From positions 19,339,146 to 19,403,145 of the forward strand of contig NC_084940.1 of NCBI RefSeq assembly GCF_958298935.1: a stretch of DNA of 64,000 nt, written 5' to 3'. This document shows positions 1 to 10,783 of the stretch, in pieces. Positions within the stretch are counted from its first letter, which is position 1; the number at the start of each line of letters is the position of its first letter. A program made the position numbers and the translations under genes. Source of the DNA: Phragmites australis (taxonomy: Eukaryota; Streptophyta; Magnoliopsida; Poales; Poaceae). Below the pieces are notes generated by a model. It searched no databases. It was not told where the DNA came from and saw only the letters and a program-made list of their open reading frames with translations.

Positions 1-90
1 GTAATTAGTGACGCATTTAGGGTGACAGATGAGGGATCCATCACCCATGTTCGTTATGACCCATCACCCTTAGCCTTTTTTTACGTAGTG
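1..90 (-). mobile_element. CACTA (En/Spm-like) transposon terminus
   Basis: Read on the minus strand, the element starts CACTACGTAAAAAAAGGC at position 90 and runs off the left edge. CACTA is the diagnostic terminus of En/Spm transposons. The subterminal DNA holds short inverted and direct copies of a GGGTGA/TCACCC core, as expected for transposase-binding subterminal repeats. The next bases, TAC (91-93), would be the 3-bp target duplication, but the other end is outside the window. No transposase is visible. Confidence 0.7.
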
Positions 91-559
91 TACGGCTATA
101 GATCCTAGAGCCCGTTCTCCCACCAAACTCCTTGAGACCGACAAAACTAGAAAGTATATTCTAGTTATACCTTTTCTTTGAACAATCCTATCAGACTTGA
201 CGAACACATCATCGAATCTCCAACAATTCTCACAGGCTTGTCATCAACTCTTCACTTTGAGCTTGATGATGATATTCATCCTCGCTTCCTATCTCAAGCC
301 CCTCTTGATATTCTGAAAGCTTGATGAAGTTCACTTGATTGCTTCCCATGCACCAAGCATGAAATACTTCTCTTTTCACATCATCTTCATTTGGTTCACC
401 ACCAAGGTATGAACCGTGAGCATCAAGCGTATAATTTGTTCACTAAGCATGTCTTGATCTTAGTCCACCAAACTCAATTAACAATCTCATATCTTTAGTC
501 ACTTAATCTGCACAAGTGACTTAGCCTTCACGTAGATCCTCTAAAGATATGTGCCAAGT
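91..559. other. Intergenic or transposon DNA, no gene seen
   Basis: No reading frame or recognisable domain was found. The composition is moderate and the stretch probably belongs to old transposon debris between the CACTA end and the gag fragment. Confidence 0.4.
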
Positions 560-1150
560 TCTTATTAGCCCCGCAGAATTTGGGCTCATCATCATCAGCA
601 CCTGGATTGGCCTGTTTAATATGATAGTAAGATCAAGCTTCTTGTTGATAACTTGATACTTGTCAAAATCAAGCTAGTTGGATCGATGTACGAGAGACCA
701 CTTCCTGCCACTATGGCTCTAGACCTTATTATCTCCGGTGTTACGCAACTTGCTCCTCTCGACCATAGCTATGAGCGTGTCTATATCCTTACGCTTGTCA
801 ATAGACTTGCTCTTCTTCCCCCCGTTCTTTGAAGACTCGAGCTTGTCTTTAGCAGACTGAGGACTTTGGCATGTTCTTGAGCTTCAGCACACTTTGCAAA
901 CTCATCGGTTAGCTCGAAGAGCTCCTTGACTATTTGGATTTTTTGAGTAGCCAACTTCCCAACCAGGTCTCTATCATTGACGCTTCTCTTGAAGGCAATG
1001 ATGACTGACCCGTCGGAGATATCAGGGATCGTATTACGCCTGTCATTGAAACTTCAGATGAAGTCCCAAAGAGATTCATCCTTGCCTTGGTTCAGCTGAT
1101 GGAGGCATTTAGGTTCGAACTGGACCTGTCGAGCCGAAGAGCTTGATACT
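560..1150 (-). pseudogene. Decayed LTR-retrotransposon gag fragment
   Basis: Translated on the minus strand with frameshifts, about 920-1150 resembles the plant Ty3/gypsy Gag region AFKRSVNDRDLVGKLAT followed by VKELFELTDEFAKCAEAQ. Further downstream come a lysine/serine-rich linker and a remnant of the C/H knuckle (about 560-720). The same motif order occurs in the better preserved gag at 18762-20483, but the wording differs, so this comes from another family. Stops and frameshifts make it non-functional. No matching LTRs are visible nearby. Confidence 0.6.
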
Positions 1151-1476
1151 GCCAAAATCAGAAATGGAATAACTACGCTGAGCATGCAGTTCGATAAGGA
1201 TGTATTGGACTGTGTGATTCAGTCCAGCGTCCTGGAATCACGTCTCAACTCATTAGACACATCACATTCCTTGCTTTAATTTGTCGTATTATGCAGTAGC
1301 CTCCGTTGGGATATAATGTTCCAGTGTCCAGCACACTCGATCGATTGTTCTGATCACGCATTCTCAGACTAATGGATGCTTGAGATAAAACTTATCATGT
1401 AGAGGTGTGGAACTAGGTGTTTTCAAAACTGGTATTTTTGTAAGAACTGCAGAAATCTAGAAAACGGCAAAGGTGT
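1151..1476. other. Unassigned intergenic DNA
   Basis: No gene or repeat terminus was recognised. It ends in GGTGT, immediately left of solo LTR copy A, and GTGT recurs just right of that LTR (23790-23793). These bases are probably a decayed target-site duplication. Confidence 0.4.
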
Positions 1477-1694
1477 TGTCACATCTAGTTTTTATAAAGG
1501 AATAAAACTAGGTGTAAACTACATATACGTCAGGATTAAGTTTCATACATACAATAACTTCATCAGTGTATCACACACAGTGCTATTATTATAACATTTA
1601 ACTTAAATAAATAGAAAGGACCTCAATGGCCTTAAGCAAAACACACTAGCAAAATGCAGCGAAGCTCTCATCTTTGACACAGGGGTTCACCAGC

Positions 1695-2886
1695 CTAACA
1701 ATCTTCATCTTCGTCTAAGAAGTAGTCCGATTCTACTTCATTATCTAAGCAGCACATTGATATACATTTGTATGGAAATCGCAAGTGTGAGTACATGTCG
1801 TATTTCACAAGTGTGAAAAATAAATGACAAGAAAGATTTAATAAAGAAACATGCCATATCAGATAAATTTGCGTAAATGTCATCTATTCTAATGTAAGGG
1901 TTATAAAAGTATCACATTTAACTAGGTGAATCATCATGTAGCTACCAACCACTAGAAACATCTCCATATATTTCCTTGCTACCTGAAATCCACATCAGAT
2001 TCCCAAACCAACCAACTTGATACCCATCGCAGGTAACCAACCATCCAACTGCTACCTATTGTAGTTGACCAACCACCAACCAAACCAAATAATCATGTGA
2101 AGGGATCACGCCGCTCTTAACTACGAGCACGACTGCTATATCAATTTACACTCTGTAGAGGTCGTCCAACTGTACCCATGAGTCGTGATTCCCATATACC
2201 TATGACATCATAGAACTTACACACTTTTGAGGTGTGCGGCTAGGTTTCACTACAAGGCCGTTACAAAGCATCCTCCCAACGAGAATAAGCTTGTTGAGGT
2301 TTCACCGCCGTCAAAGTGACATCTCACTTTCCTTACTACACCACCATTGGCTTATACTATGTTGAGGATCTGCTAATTAATTGGTCATGCCATACCCATA
2401 TAAGCCTCATGGTTAAGTTTTTAATCGGAGTTACCCGTTTCACAAACCGGTCTTTAGGATATCAAGCAGACACAAACACCACCATAGTGCTTTCGCGTAC
2501 TTGTGCATTCCCACACCATTACCATCTAACATTGTGCTCGACATCCCTATGTTCCTATTTTCTAACACAATTATCAGAATTCCTAACTCATTGTTGCATA
2601 GACCATTAATCATGATTAACCAACCACCCAACCATACCCTTATGCAAAGCTAAGTATAAGCTACCCAACATAACCACTACTAAAACCTAGAGCGATAAGG
2701 GATATATGGAACATGGTAATATAAGTAAATAGGTTCTGAATTATCAACATGCATATTTGAAATAAATATCGTATTTGAAAAGCTATGATCAGAATATTTA
2801 AGGACACTTGCCTCTACCAACTTGCTACTCAGATTCTTCAAAGACTTGATCCTGGAGATTCTCGAACTGCTCCTCGCTGCTCTCAA
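1695..2886 (-). other. Acidic two-exon frame inside LTR copy A (decayed)
   Basis: On the minus strand an exon-like block (about 2886-2812) encodes EEQFENLQDQVFEESE, then a stop and QVGR. It is followed by a GC-type donor (AG|GCAAGT, intron starting at 2811) and a pyrimidine-TAG acceptor ending at 1745. The next block (1744-1695) reads DNEVESDYFLDEDEDC and stops at 1695-1697. The frame is continuous across the inferred splice. One in-frame stop shows that this copy is decayed. Copies B and C have the same layout. The function is unknown. Confidence 0.45.
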
Positions 2887-3231
2887 TACACATCGAAAAA
2901 ATACACAACAATGCTAACTAAGAACAGTACAACAAACAGTATAATCAGGCTGTTGGATTTTGAATGGATGGCTGAGATTTAATGTTACCGAAGGAGTATG
3001 TCGGATCTAATCTAGGCCATCCATGTCGAACTTAATGGCTGCGACACTTGGGAGCTGGTCGATTGACTGTGGTGGCAGCTAGAGGGGAAACGTGCAGGGA
3101 TGGTCTCGCTAGCGCACTAGTAGAGCTTGTCGTCAAGCACGACAAATGACAACGAGCAACAGAGGATGATGCTGAAGCAACAATGAACCCGTTTGAGGGA
3201 GATATGGATGTTATAGAGGCTCACTAGGGCT

Positions 3232-5843
3232 TGTAACACCTTAACTTTTAATTTTTCTCAATAGTTTAAAATTTCGCTAGAATTTAATAGGAGTTGTAGG
3301 TTTTGCTTATTTAAGAAGGAATTTAAATTGTTATAGGTTATATTCAAGCTTGATGCATTCATGTCGTAGTAGTTGTATTCGGTTTTCACGTGTAGAAAAT
3401 ATTTGCAAGAATTTGTTAGAAGGCTCTCGTTTAAAAACTCTTTGCGAAAATGGTTCAAAAATCAAAAGAAAAGCTTTTTTCTATTTCCCAAACCTTACCA
3501 GGTCGATTTTCCTTCCCAAAGCCAGCCTAAACCTACCTCTCTCCCTCCCCTTTCCCCTCCCGGGCCACATTCCCTTCTCCCATTCTGCACAGGCCAAAGC
3601 CCATTTGCTTTTCTCTCTCCCTCTCCCTTCTCTATCGAGCCGAGCCCACAAGCCGAGCCGCCTCCGCCTCAGCCGCGCTGAGCTACCAAGCTGCCAGCTC
3701 CCCTTCTCCCACCTCCAGCTGCTCCCGCTCCCCTCCGCCGGCCGCCATGAATATGCGCCCTCTCTCCTACCCGAATGGCAGAATCCAAAGCGTTAAGCCC
3801 ATCAAGATGCCCCCATCCATTTTCCCCTCTACAGTCCTCTCTATTGCTCGAGTTAGTGCGGTAACCGCCAGCCTTAATGGCCATTACCGCCAGCCGTTTC
3901 TCCTCCAGTTGCCCCAACCACTCCACTCGATCTTGCACCTATTTAAGAAGCCCATGGCCTTCGCGGCGAGGTTCCACAACTCCTCTACCCGCTCACACCT
4001 CGATTTCTTGCCTGTAGTGCCTTTGCCTGTGCCACTCTTCACACATCTCCATGCCATTTCCGACCGAATTAATCACTTCTCCAGCTCCGTAGGTGCCTCT
4101 AGACACGATCCCGTGGGTCATCATCGTTGATCCGGCTCTGGAACACCTTTCCCAGCGCTGCACCGACCGCCGTCGTCGCCTTTTTTGTCGCTCGGCCGCC
4201 TCGACCTCGCTCCGGCTCAATTTCGCTCGGGGTGAGCTAACCGACGCCCCCTCACTATTTTTCGCCTCTTGTCGAATCTCCTCGGTTGCCAGAGCACCAT
4301 TTCGGCCGCCTGCCGCAGAGCATAGCCCCACGGTGCTGCTGGTCCACGGTGGACCCGTAGACCGAGGGCCTCCCTTCGGTTCACAATAGAGTGGACTCTG
4401 TTGTATAACAAAAATAATTTTATTTTGAATATTGATGTCAGCTTGCACAATAAATAAGATTTTCAATATAAAATAATTGATTTAATCTCTGTTATTACGT
4501 AATTTTGCAGTTTAGCCATAGAACTTTTTGCTTGTAGCTCCATTTTAGGAGATTTTTGCGCTTAAATTCTCATAGCGACGTGTAGAATCTTTTTATAGGA
4601 TTTTTATCAAGTTTCTTACTATTTGTGTATTGTTCTTATATTTTATTATGTGCTCATGTAGACAAATCAATTCAAGAGCAGTTCAAAAATCTCTAGGAAG
4701 AAGACTTTGAAGGAACTATGCATCACCTTAACGAAGGCAAGTGTCTTGACCATATTGTGAGCCTAGTTTTTAATTAAAATCAGTTATGCAAAACATGCAT
4801 GCTGTTTTTGTGGTGAATGGTTTAGTTTAGTAAACACTAGCAACATATGTAGTTTTCCTGTGTAGATGTTTTATTCAATAACATGAGTATACTACTTAGC
4901 CATGCTTTTAGATGAACATGTAGTATATAGGTGATGAATCATGAGCTAAGGAATAAAAGTTGAGATAAGAAGTATGATATGATAATTGATGTTGTTGATA
5001 TTTAACAATAAGGAATCTAGGGTTTGGGCAAGAAGGGGATGTTGGTGTTTACCTGTTGATGCGTTCCAAAAATGGTTAACTTTGGATGGATATTCTGGTG
5101 GTTACCCTTATCGGTTAGTTGGCGGTCTTGCCCAGACCATATTAAGGACCGGTTTGTAGAGCGACCACCCATGATAACAGTATAACCAAGAGACCTATAA
5201 GGTATGACTTGGGTAAGTAACTAAATATTCTCTCAGTGGTGCATGAGCCAAACGGATGCTGGGAGTGTACAACATTTGCAGAGTGTCAAACTAAATATTC
5301 AACCATGCTCACGGTTATGAGTGGTATGGACCCTCACATGATTAGTTGGGTGGATGTTTACGGTGGTAAAGAAATTGCTGAATTACCAGAGGTTAAAGGA
5401 AATCAATTACACTTCTTTCTTTTTAAAAAACTACTTTCTACAACCTTAGTCTAAAATAGGCTTTTATGCAAATAAAACCCTAGAGGATAGGAAAATCTTG
5501 GTTTAAGCCTCCATGTCATACTTTCCCTTACTTGCTGCGTATTGGAAATACTCATGCTTCATTTTCAGAAGGTGAAGTTTTTGAGGAATATCTTGAAGAC
5601 GACGCAGAGTTCTAGGTTTGTCGAGCTTCCGGTCGACTGTGTGAGGAGTGGGCATTGTGTTGTGTTTTCTTTTCGCTGCTATGTAATTTTATTTACACCC
5701 TTGTGGTCATTTTGTACCAAATAACATTGTAATAATGAGCATTGTATCTGTTTTTCACTAGAGATGTTGCTATATGTATGTGTAAACTGATTTTGGCATA
5801 CATATAGTTTACATTCAGTTTGATCTTAAAACCGAGTGTGACA
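3232..5843 (+). mobile_element. Solo LTR, TGTAACACC family copy B, with perfect TSD
   Basis: The element starts TGTAACACC and ends GTGTGACA (TG...CA). It is flanked by the identical 5-bp duplication GGGCT at 3227-3231 and 5844-5848. It is 2612 bp long with no gag or pol, so it is a solo LTR left after LTR-LTR recombination. Internally it has an AT-rich 5' part, a GC-rich proline/serine-coding-like leader (about 3500-4380) and an AT-rich 3' half. It is inserted inside copy A, its own relative in the opposite orientation. Confidence 0.85.
4657..5615 (+). other. Acidic two-exon frame inside LTR copy B
   Basis: The exon-like block ending at 4736 reads EQFKNL, a stop, then EEDFEGTMHHLNE. It ends at the GC donor AG|GCAAGT (intron from 4737). 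The acceptor TTTTCAG ends at 5568. The second block (5569-5615) reads EGEVFEEYLEDDAEF and stops at 5613-5615. The codon interrupted by the intron joins in frame. One premature stop is present in the first block. Copies A and C show the same arrangement; see the finding on this frame. Confidence 0.45.
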
Positions 5844-6602
5844 GGGCTTGACCATGATGTGTTGCAGCAGAGAAGATTGGTGAGCGACGAAGGAGACCTT
5901 TCGACGATCGATGGGCATCAAGATCAAGCCAGCCAGCTTGTTCTCGTGCTTGCGAAGCCAGAGGTCCAACCGATGAGGACGAGGTGGCTTTGTCATGGCA
6001 GTTGGGCGAGCTTGGCGAGGGCGGTAATGGCGGTAGCCGTGTTAGGGCTCAGCGAGGCTAGTTAGCAAACATGCCCTTGGGAGGATTGTAGCGACCATAT
6101 TTAGGACATGTATATGATTTTGGTGATTAATGACAATATAGTCAATGAGACTAACATGTTTGTCAAATATATGTTTTAGTAGGTCTCATAGATGCAATAC
6201 ATGAAGAAGCCGTTGTCGGAGGATGAACTCCTCAAGCGGGGATCCGGAGGGACCCCCTTTGAGATTCGACCGGGGGGGGGGGGATGATTCTGAATCTACC
6301 TCGTATGTGAATTAATGAGAGTAAATGAGATGCAGGCGGGATGGATGATCGGATGCTAGTGGAAAAAAATGCTCGAGGGGTTTTAGATAGGTTCGGGCCG
6401 CACGGAGCGTAATTCCCTACTCCTGTGTGTATGCCATAAATGCTCTGGGAATGCCTCTCGGTGGATCTCTTGTGTTACAAGGATTTTTGTCTAAGTCTAG
6501 AGCTTCGTGTGTCCTGTCTTCGTTAGCTTGTCTGCGTCTGTTGAACTTCTTGGACTTGTCTCGGTCTGGGTCTTGTAAAGCCTTCAAAGCTTGTCTCCTC
6601 GT

Positions 6603-6658
6603 CGTCGGGGTGCACCCCCTCCTTTTATACCGTCGGGGTGCACCCCCTCCTTTTATAC
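6603..6658 (-). promoter_or_regulatory. Duplicated TATA-box segment in the 3' LTR
   Basis: A 28-bp unit occurs twice in tandem (6603-6630 and 6631-6658). On the minus strand, the transcription direction of the element, each unit contains GGTATAAAAGG, a strong TATA box. The second Tat element has one related copy (TATAAG, 55994-55999). The 5' LTR of element 1, the one expected to drive transcription, lacks the motif. Confidence 0.6.
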
Positions 6659-6948
6659 CATCGGGGGGGGGGGGCTTGGTGTGCCCAGAAAGGAGGGCAC
6701 GAGTCCCCATGAGCCATAAATGGAAAGCAGCCAGCATGGGCTGCAGCTTGATGTTACGAGGGGTTGAAAAATGCGTCCCCGACCGGTCCTGTCGTCATCA
6801 TGCCACTTTTCAGCGGGTGCAGCAGGGGGGAGTGGTTGGAAGTGTTAGGCCGCGCTCCCTCTTAAATGCAGCATCGGACCGCTCACCAGTTGACACCTCA
6901 CCGCTGAGCCCTTGTGGGGTCCACCGGCAAGGGGCTTCTCAGGTTCTC

Positions 6949-7330
6949 GGGGAACTCTAGGTGCTCGGGGACTACTGTTCATAGCCCCGAGTGCCATCTC
7001 CCGGATATGTCCTTTCTCGGTCCTCAGGGAACTCGGGTACTCGGGGACCACTGTTCATGGCCCCAAGCGCCCTCTCCTAGAACTGGGTCTTCTCGGGTCC
7101 CCGGGGAACTCGGGTACTTGGAGACCACTATTCATGGCTCCGAGCGCCCTCTCCCGGAACTATCTTCTCGGGTCCTTGGGGAACTCGGATACTCAGGGAC
7201 CACTATTCATGGCCCCGAGCACCCTCTCCCGAAACTGTGTCTTCTCGGGTCCTCGGGGAACTCGAGGTACTCAGGGACCACTGTTCGTGGCCCTGAGCAC
7301 CCTCTCCTGGAACTTGTACTTCTCGAACCT
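6949..7330. repeat. 77-bp tandem array in 3' LTR of element 1
   Basis: Five units start at 6949, 7026, 7103, 7178 and 7255, giving periods of 77, 77, 75 and 77. Each contains a CTCGGGGAACTCGGGTACTC core and a CCACTGTTCATGGCCCCGAG block. Matching arrays lie at 21401 and 56499. The peptide-like ORFs here are by-products of the repeat. Confidence 0.9.
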
Positions 7331-7787
7331 CGGGGAGATAGTCCCCGAGGGAAGGCACCACGTGGCATTCTGCTGTACTGCCCTCGGGACTCGGGGACCC
7401 CTGGTTCCCATGTCACCGATAGCAGACCCCGGGCCCATTGGCAGGCGATGGCCCAGAGATTGCAGATGGGACCCTTATTTCTTCGAGGCCGATCTCAGCA
7501 TCAATGCAACGGGGCTTGTTCTCAGGTGCTAGAATCTTGCTGTCTTTGCAGTCTTTTCGGCCCAGGCTTTTGGTACGGCCCAGGCTGGAAACCGAAAGGA
7601 TGCATGTCCTTCCGACTTTCGAGGAGAGTGATAACGAGGTGGGAGGCGCGCGTGGCAATCACGCGGATTGAGGGTAGTGCGCCTGGTAACCCCACAGATC
7701 GAGGGAGACGCGCCTGGCAGCCGTGCCGATCGAGGGGAATGCGCTTCGCAGATTGCGCCACGGAAAGTGCCGTTTGAATTCCCCAGG

Positions 7788-7798
7788 ATATAAAAAGG
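7788..7798 (+). promoter_or_regulatory. TATA box of the antisense ORF, element 1
   Basis: ATATAAAAAGG on the plus strand lies exactly 160 bp upstream of the ATG at 7948. Element 2 has the same box (57241) at the same distance, with similar flanks. This indicates a promoter for the antisense gene separate from the LTR promoter. Confidence 0.6.
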
Positions 7799-7947
7799 AG
7801 AGGGGGAACAAACCGTTGCCCCCCACGCCATTCTTGCGATCGCCACCTCCTGTCTTCTTCTTCTTCCTTGCGCACCGGGAGCTCTGTCTTCAGCCCGTAG
7901 CGCACCTTTCTTCTCAACTCTCTCAGCGCACTCCCCACCCCCAAAAA

Positions 7948-9716
7948 ATGCTGAGGGCAGGAAGCTGTCACCGGGACGCGTCGAGCTCCAACAGCATCCT
8001 GCCGAAGTCCCGACTCATGAACGAGGAGGGGGCTGAGAAGGTCCACAAGCTGATGGTGCCCGCTGGTCAGAGGGAGGCGTCAGTGGTGACGCCGGTGAAC
8101 TTTCCACCCTCCACGCACCGGCCGGAGCAGATCATGATCTTCGTGTCCTTCGTCGCCGCCGGACTGGTGCCACCATTCTCGACGTTCTTCCTCCAACTAC
8201 TTGACACGTTTGGCATCCAGCTGGCCCACCTGAGTCCGAACTAGGTGGTGATCTTGGCGATCTTCGCGCACTTCTGCGAGATGTTCGTGGGAGTGCCACC
8301 GTCGGTCACTCTGTTCTGGCATTTCTTCATCCTTCGAGTGGCCGGGAAGAGGAAAGAATCCGACGAGGTGGAGATGGTCGGCTACTGCAACTTTCGCCTG
8401 CGGGAGGGGCTCGGCGAACTCTACATCCCGCAAGTGATGCACGGCAAATGGGAGGACTGGCGCCGGGACTGGGTCTACGTCGATGTCAGCCCCCATGACT
8501 GCCTCATGCTGCCCCAAACGCCAGCGGAGCCCCATAGGCCGATCTGGGAGGCGACCCCCGCGGAGGATGAGCGCCTGCGCCCGGTGCTGAACCGCATCGA
8601 CGACCTACGCTGGGTGGGGCTGACTTTGCTGATGGTGGTCGCCGACTACCTGCGCCGCCGTCTGGCCCCTTTGCGGGAGCGTGCCCACTTTGCCTGGATG
8701 TACACCGGCTCAGGCGACCTGACGAGGACCCACATCGGCCCGGACGGGGACCTCGACGAGGGGGCGCTGGCGACCTTGCTGAAGGTGGTGACCGGCGTTG
8801 ATGACCTCGCCTAGGCGGTCTTTCCCCGAGAGGAGCTGGCGCTCTACGCAGACCCGAGTTGGGTGGCACTGCAGGCGTCCATGCTGGAGTTCGACGCCCA
8901 AGGGCTTGTGGATCGTCCGGGGCGCCGGAACCCCTGGACCATACAAATGCCCGGGGTGGATGACAACGGAGGGCGGGGCGCCGCCGCCGAAGGCAGTAGG
9001 CCGGCGGCCCGAGGAGACAAGGGAAGCGTCCCAGAGCATACGTCCATCAGCCATCTTCATCATCATCGTCGTCACCTCCGCGACAACGGCCGGCGGCGGG
9101 CGGCGTGACGGAGGGTGGCCGAGGCGGCCAATCTTCAGGAGCGAGGTCCGGGACGGAGGCCAGATCTAGGGCACGGCAACCCGAGGGCCAGAGGCCGGCT
9201 GGCGGTGCAACAGCTTGTGGCCGGAACGACCAGCCACCGGAGACAGGCTCTGGGGCGGCCGCTGGGGCCAGCCCACAACGGCTAGAGGGCCAGAGCCCTC
9301 CCCCGAAGAGGAGGAAGGCAGAGCCCAGACCGAAGCCGCAAAGCCCCGACTTCCGTGGGCGAGCAGTCGCTGGACAAGGAGACGACTGGCCACATCACCC
9401 TCGGGTTTGCGGAGATCGCCCGGTGCCTCGAGGATCTTCCTAACGCTGTGCAGGAGCTGGCGACCCAGGAGGGGCGTGCTCTGGCCCAAGGAGTGGCCGA
9501 GCACGTTCTCGCCTGCTATCACAGCTAAGACCCTGCCTTCCCGCTGGAGCCAGCCCGGCAGGGCATGGTTGAGGCGGAGGAAGCTGCCGCCTGGGAAGCC
9601 ATCTGCAATGTCGCCACCGAGGTGGCGGTGTGTTTTATGTGGGAGCCGGAGCTAGAACCAAGCGGCGATGGTAGCAGCGACGTGTCCTCGCCTCCGCCTG
9701 AGCCTGTAAATAGTTA
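7948..9716 (+). pseudogene. Tat antisense ORF, Transposase_28-like (PF04195), broken
   Basis: The plus-strand frame begins with ATG at 7948 and carries, around residues 55-150, the conserved block of the 'putative gypsy type transposon' family (PF04195): IFVSFVAAGLVPPFS, then HLSPN and VVILAIFAHFCEMFVGV. It is an accessory protein of unknown function encoded opposite to Gag/Pol. In-frame stops at 8242-8244 (TTG in element 2) and 8812-8814 (CAG in element 2) break it. An internal deletion of about 1.3 kb near 9355, relative to element 2 (about 58775-60084), removes the intron and most of the coiled coil. The C-terminal block ending EPVNS and TAG at 9714-9716 survives. Confidence 0.75.
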
Positions 9717-10783
9717 GGTTTTTTGTTTTTTCGAATGTTGTAAATATGGGAGTGATCCCCTCCTGAATGGTTCCTTTTAATATAATAGAAGCCTTTCTTT
9801 CGGATCGAAACTCTGCTCTATGTTTGTCTTTATATGTTGTCTTGCTTTTTGCTTGATGTCCCGAGAGGCACTGGCCGGACAGAGCCTGGCCTTCTTCACC
9901 CGAGAGTTAGGTTGCCCCGACCACTCATCGTACGAGAAGTAGGACCACCCGAGCGTCCAGCCCCCGAGTCCTCGCAAGTCCGCAGAAGCTGTGTCAAAGA
10001 GACACAGATACGAACTTCTTTGCTCGGGAGATAAGTCCATCCGGCACGATGCACGCCACGACCAATGAACACTTTCCACCCTGCGACCTCCCAAACAAGC
10101 AGACCGGAGACACTCGTGAGCGGAAATGCCACCAAGAGTCCCCATGGTTCCGTGGTGTCCGGGGTAGGACTGACCAGACCGAGCACCGACAGCCCGCCCC
10201 TGGGGTCTAGGCGATCCCAACCACTTTTTGTTCAAGCAGTAGGATTACCCGAAAGCCCTAGAGGCTCGGTAGTGCTCGGGGTACTGCCAAGCCGGCCGGG
10301 CACCACGGCCACCATAAAGGACCTAGGTCAACCATCGCCGCCAGTACGATACACCGACTACTGTCTGTTTTTGTCATTCCAGAAAAGCGAACACGTGGGC
10401 AAGGTTTTACATGCGAGGAGACCATCTCACCAAATAGATTAGCATGCGAGGGTCCCGAGGATAACTCAGGAACAATAGTTTATTATGTATGTATGAAAAA
10501 AAATTCATATAACTTTAGTGACTCATCGGACAGTTGCCAGCCTTCCGGCCGGCCAGTCCAGGAAAGGGTAGAAGTCCTGAGCTAGGGGTGCCCGGGAACG
10601 TGGGTTCCTTGGTGCAGAGCGTCTAAGTCCCCAGGACATCCTTTTAGCACCCGAGTACTGGGAACAAGGGTGTATATTGACAATTTGTACAGAAGTGGTA
10701 ACTTACATGGTTGGTGGCAGCCCCCGGCCAATCTTGGGCAGGGGGACCCCTGGTTTGGTTGGCCCGAGCACAAACATGCCGTC
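9717..10783. other. Noncoding spacer of Tat element 1
   Basis: This lies between the antisense ORF end and the pol stop, two convergently read genes. It holds one copy of a roughly 160-bp block (about 10150-10310) that is present in several copies in element 2 (60871, 61376 partial, 61654). An AATATAAT motif at about 9779 could act as a poly(A) signal for the antisense transcript. No gene was recognised. Confidence 0.5.

Larger units (their letters stand above)
6214..7421 (-). repeat. Tat element 1, 3' LTR
   Basis: This 1208-bp copy starts TGTCGG on the plus strand and has an altered inner end, CCGATA. Compared with the 5' LTR it lacks about 220 bp near 6820 (between the GTGCAGCAGGGGG and GGAGTGGTTG blocks). 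It carries two extra 28-bp copies containing a TATA box (6603-6658) and a run of 12 G (6663-6674). It also contains the 77-bp tandem array. Confidence 0.85.

Noticed and set aside
3350..4389. Pro-rich frames in LTR copy B
   Set aside because: Same GC-rich leader region as in copy C; frames overlap on both strands and look compositional.
6912..7777. Long plus-strand frames with repeated Gly-Asn-Ser-Gly peptides
   Set aside because: Translation of the 77-bp LTR array; the same happens at 21364-21834 and 56416-57183.
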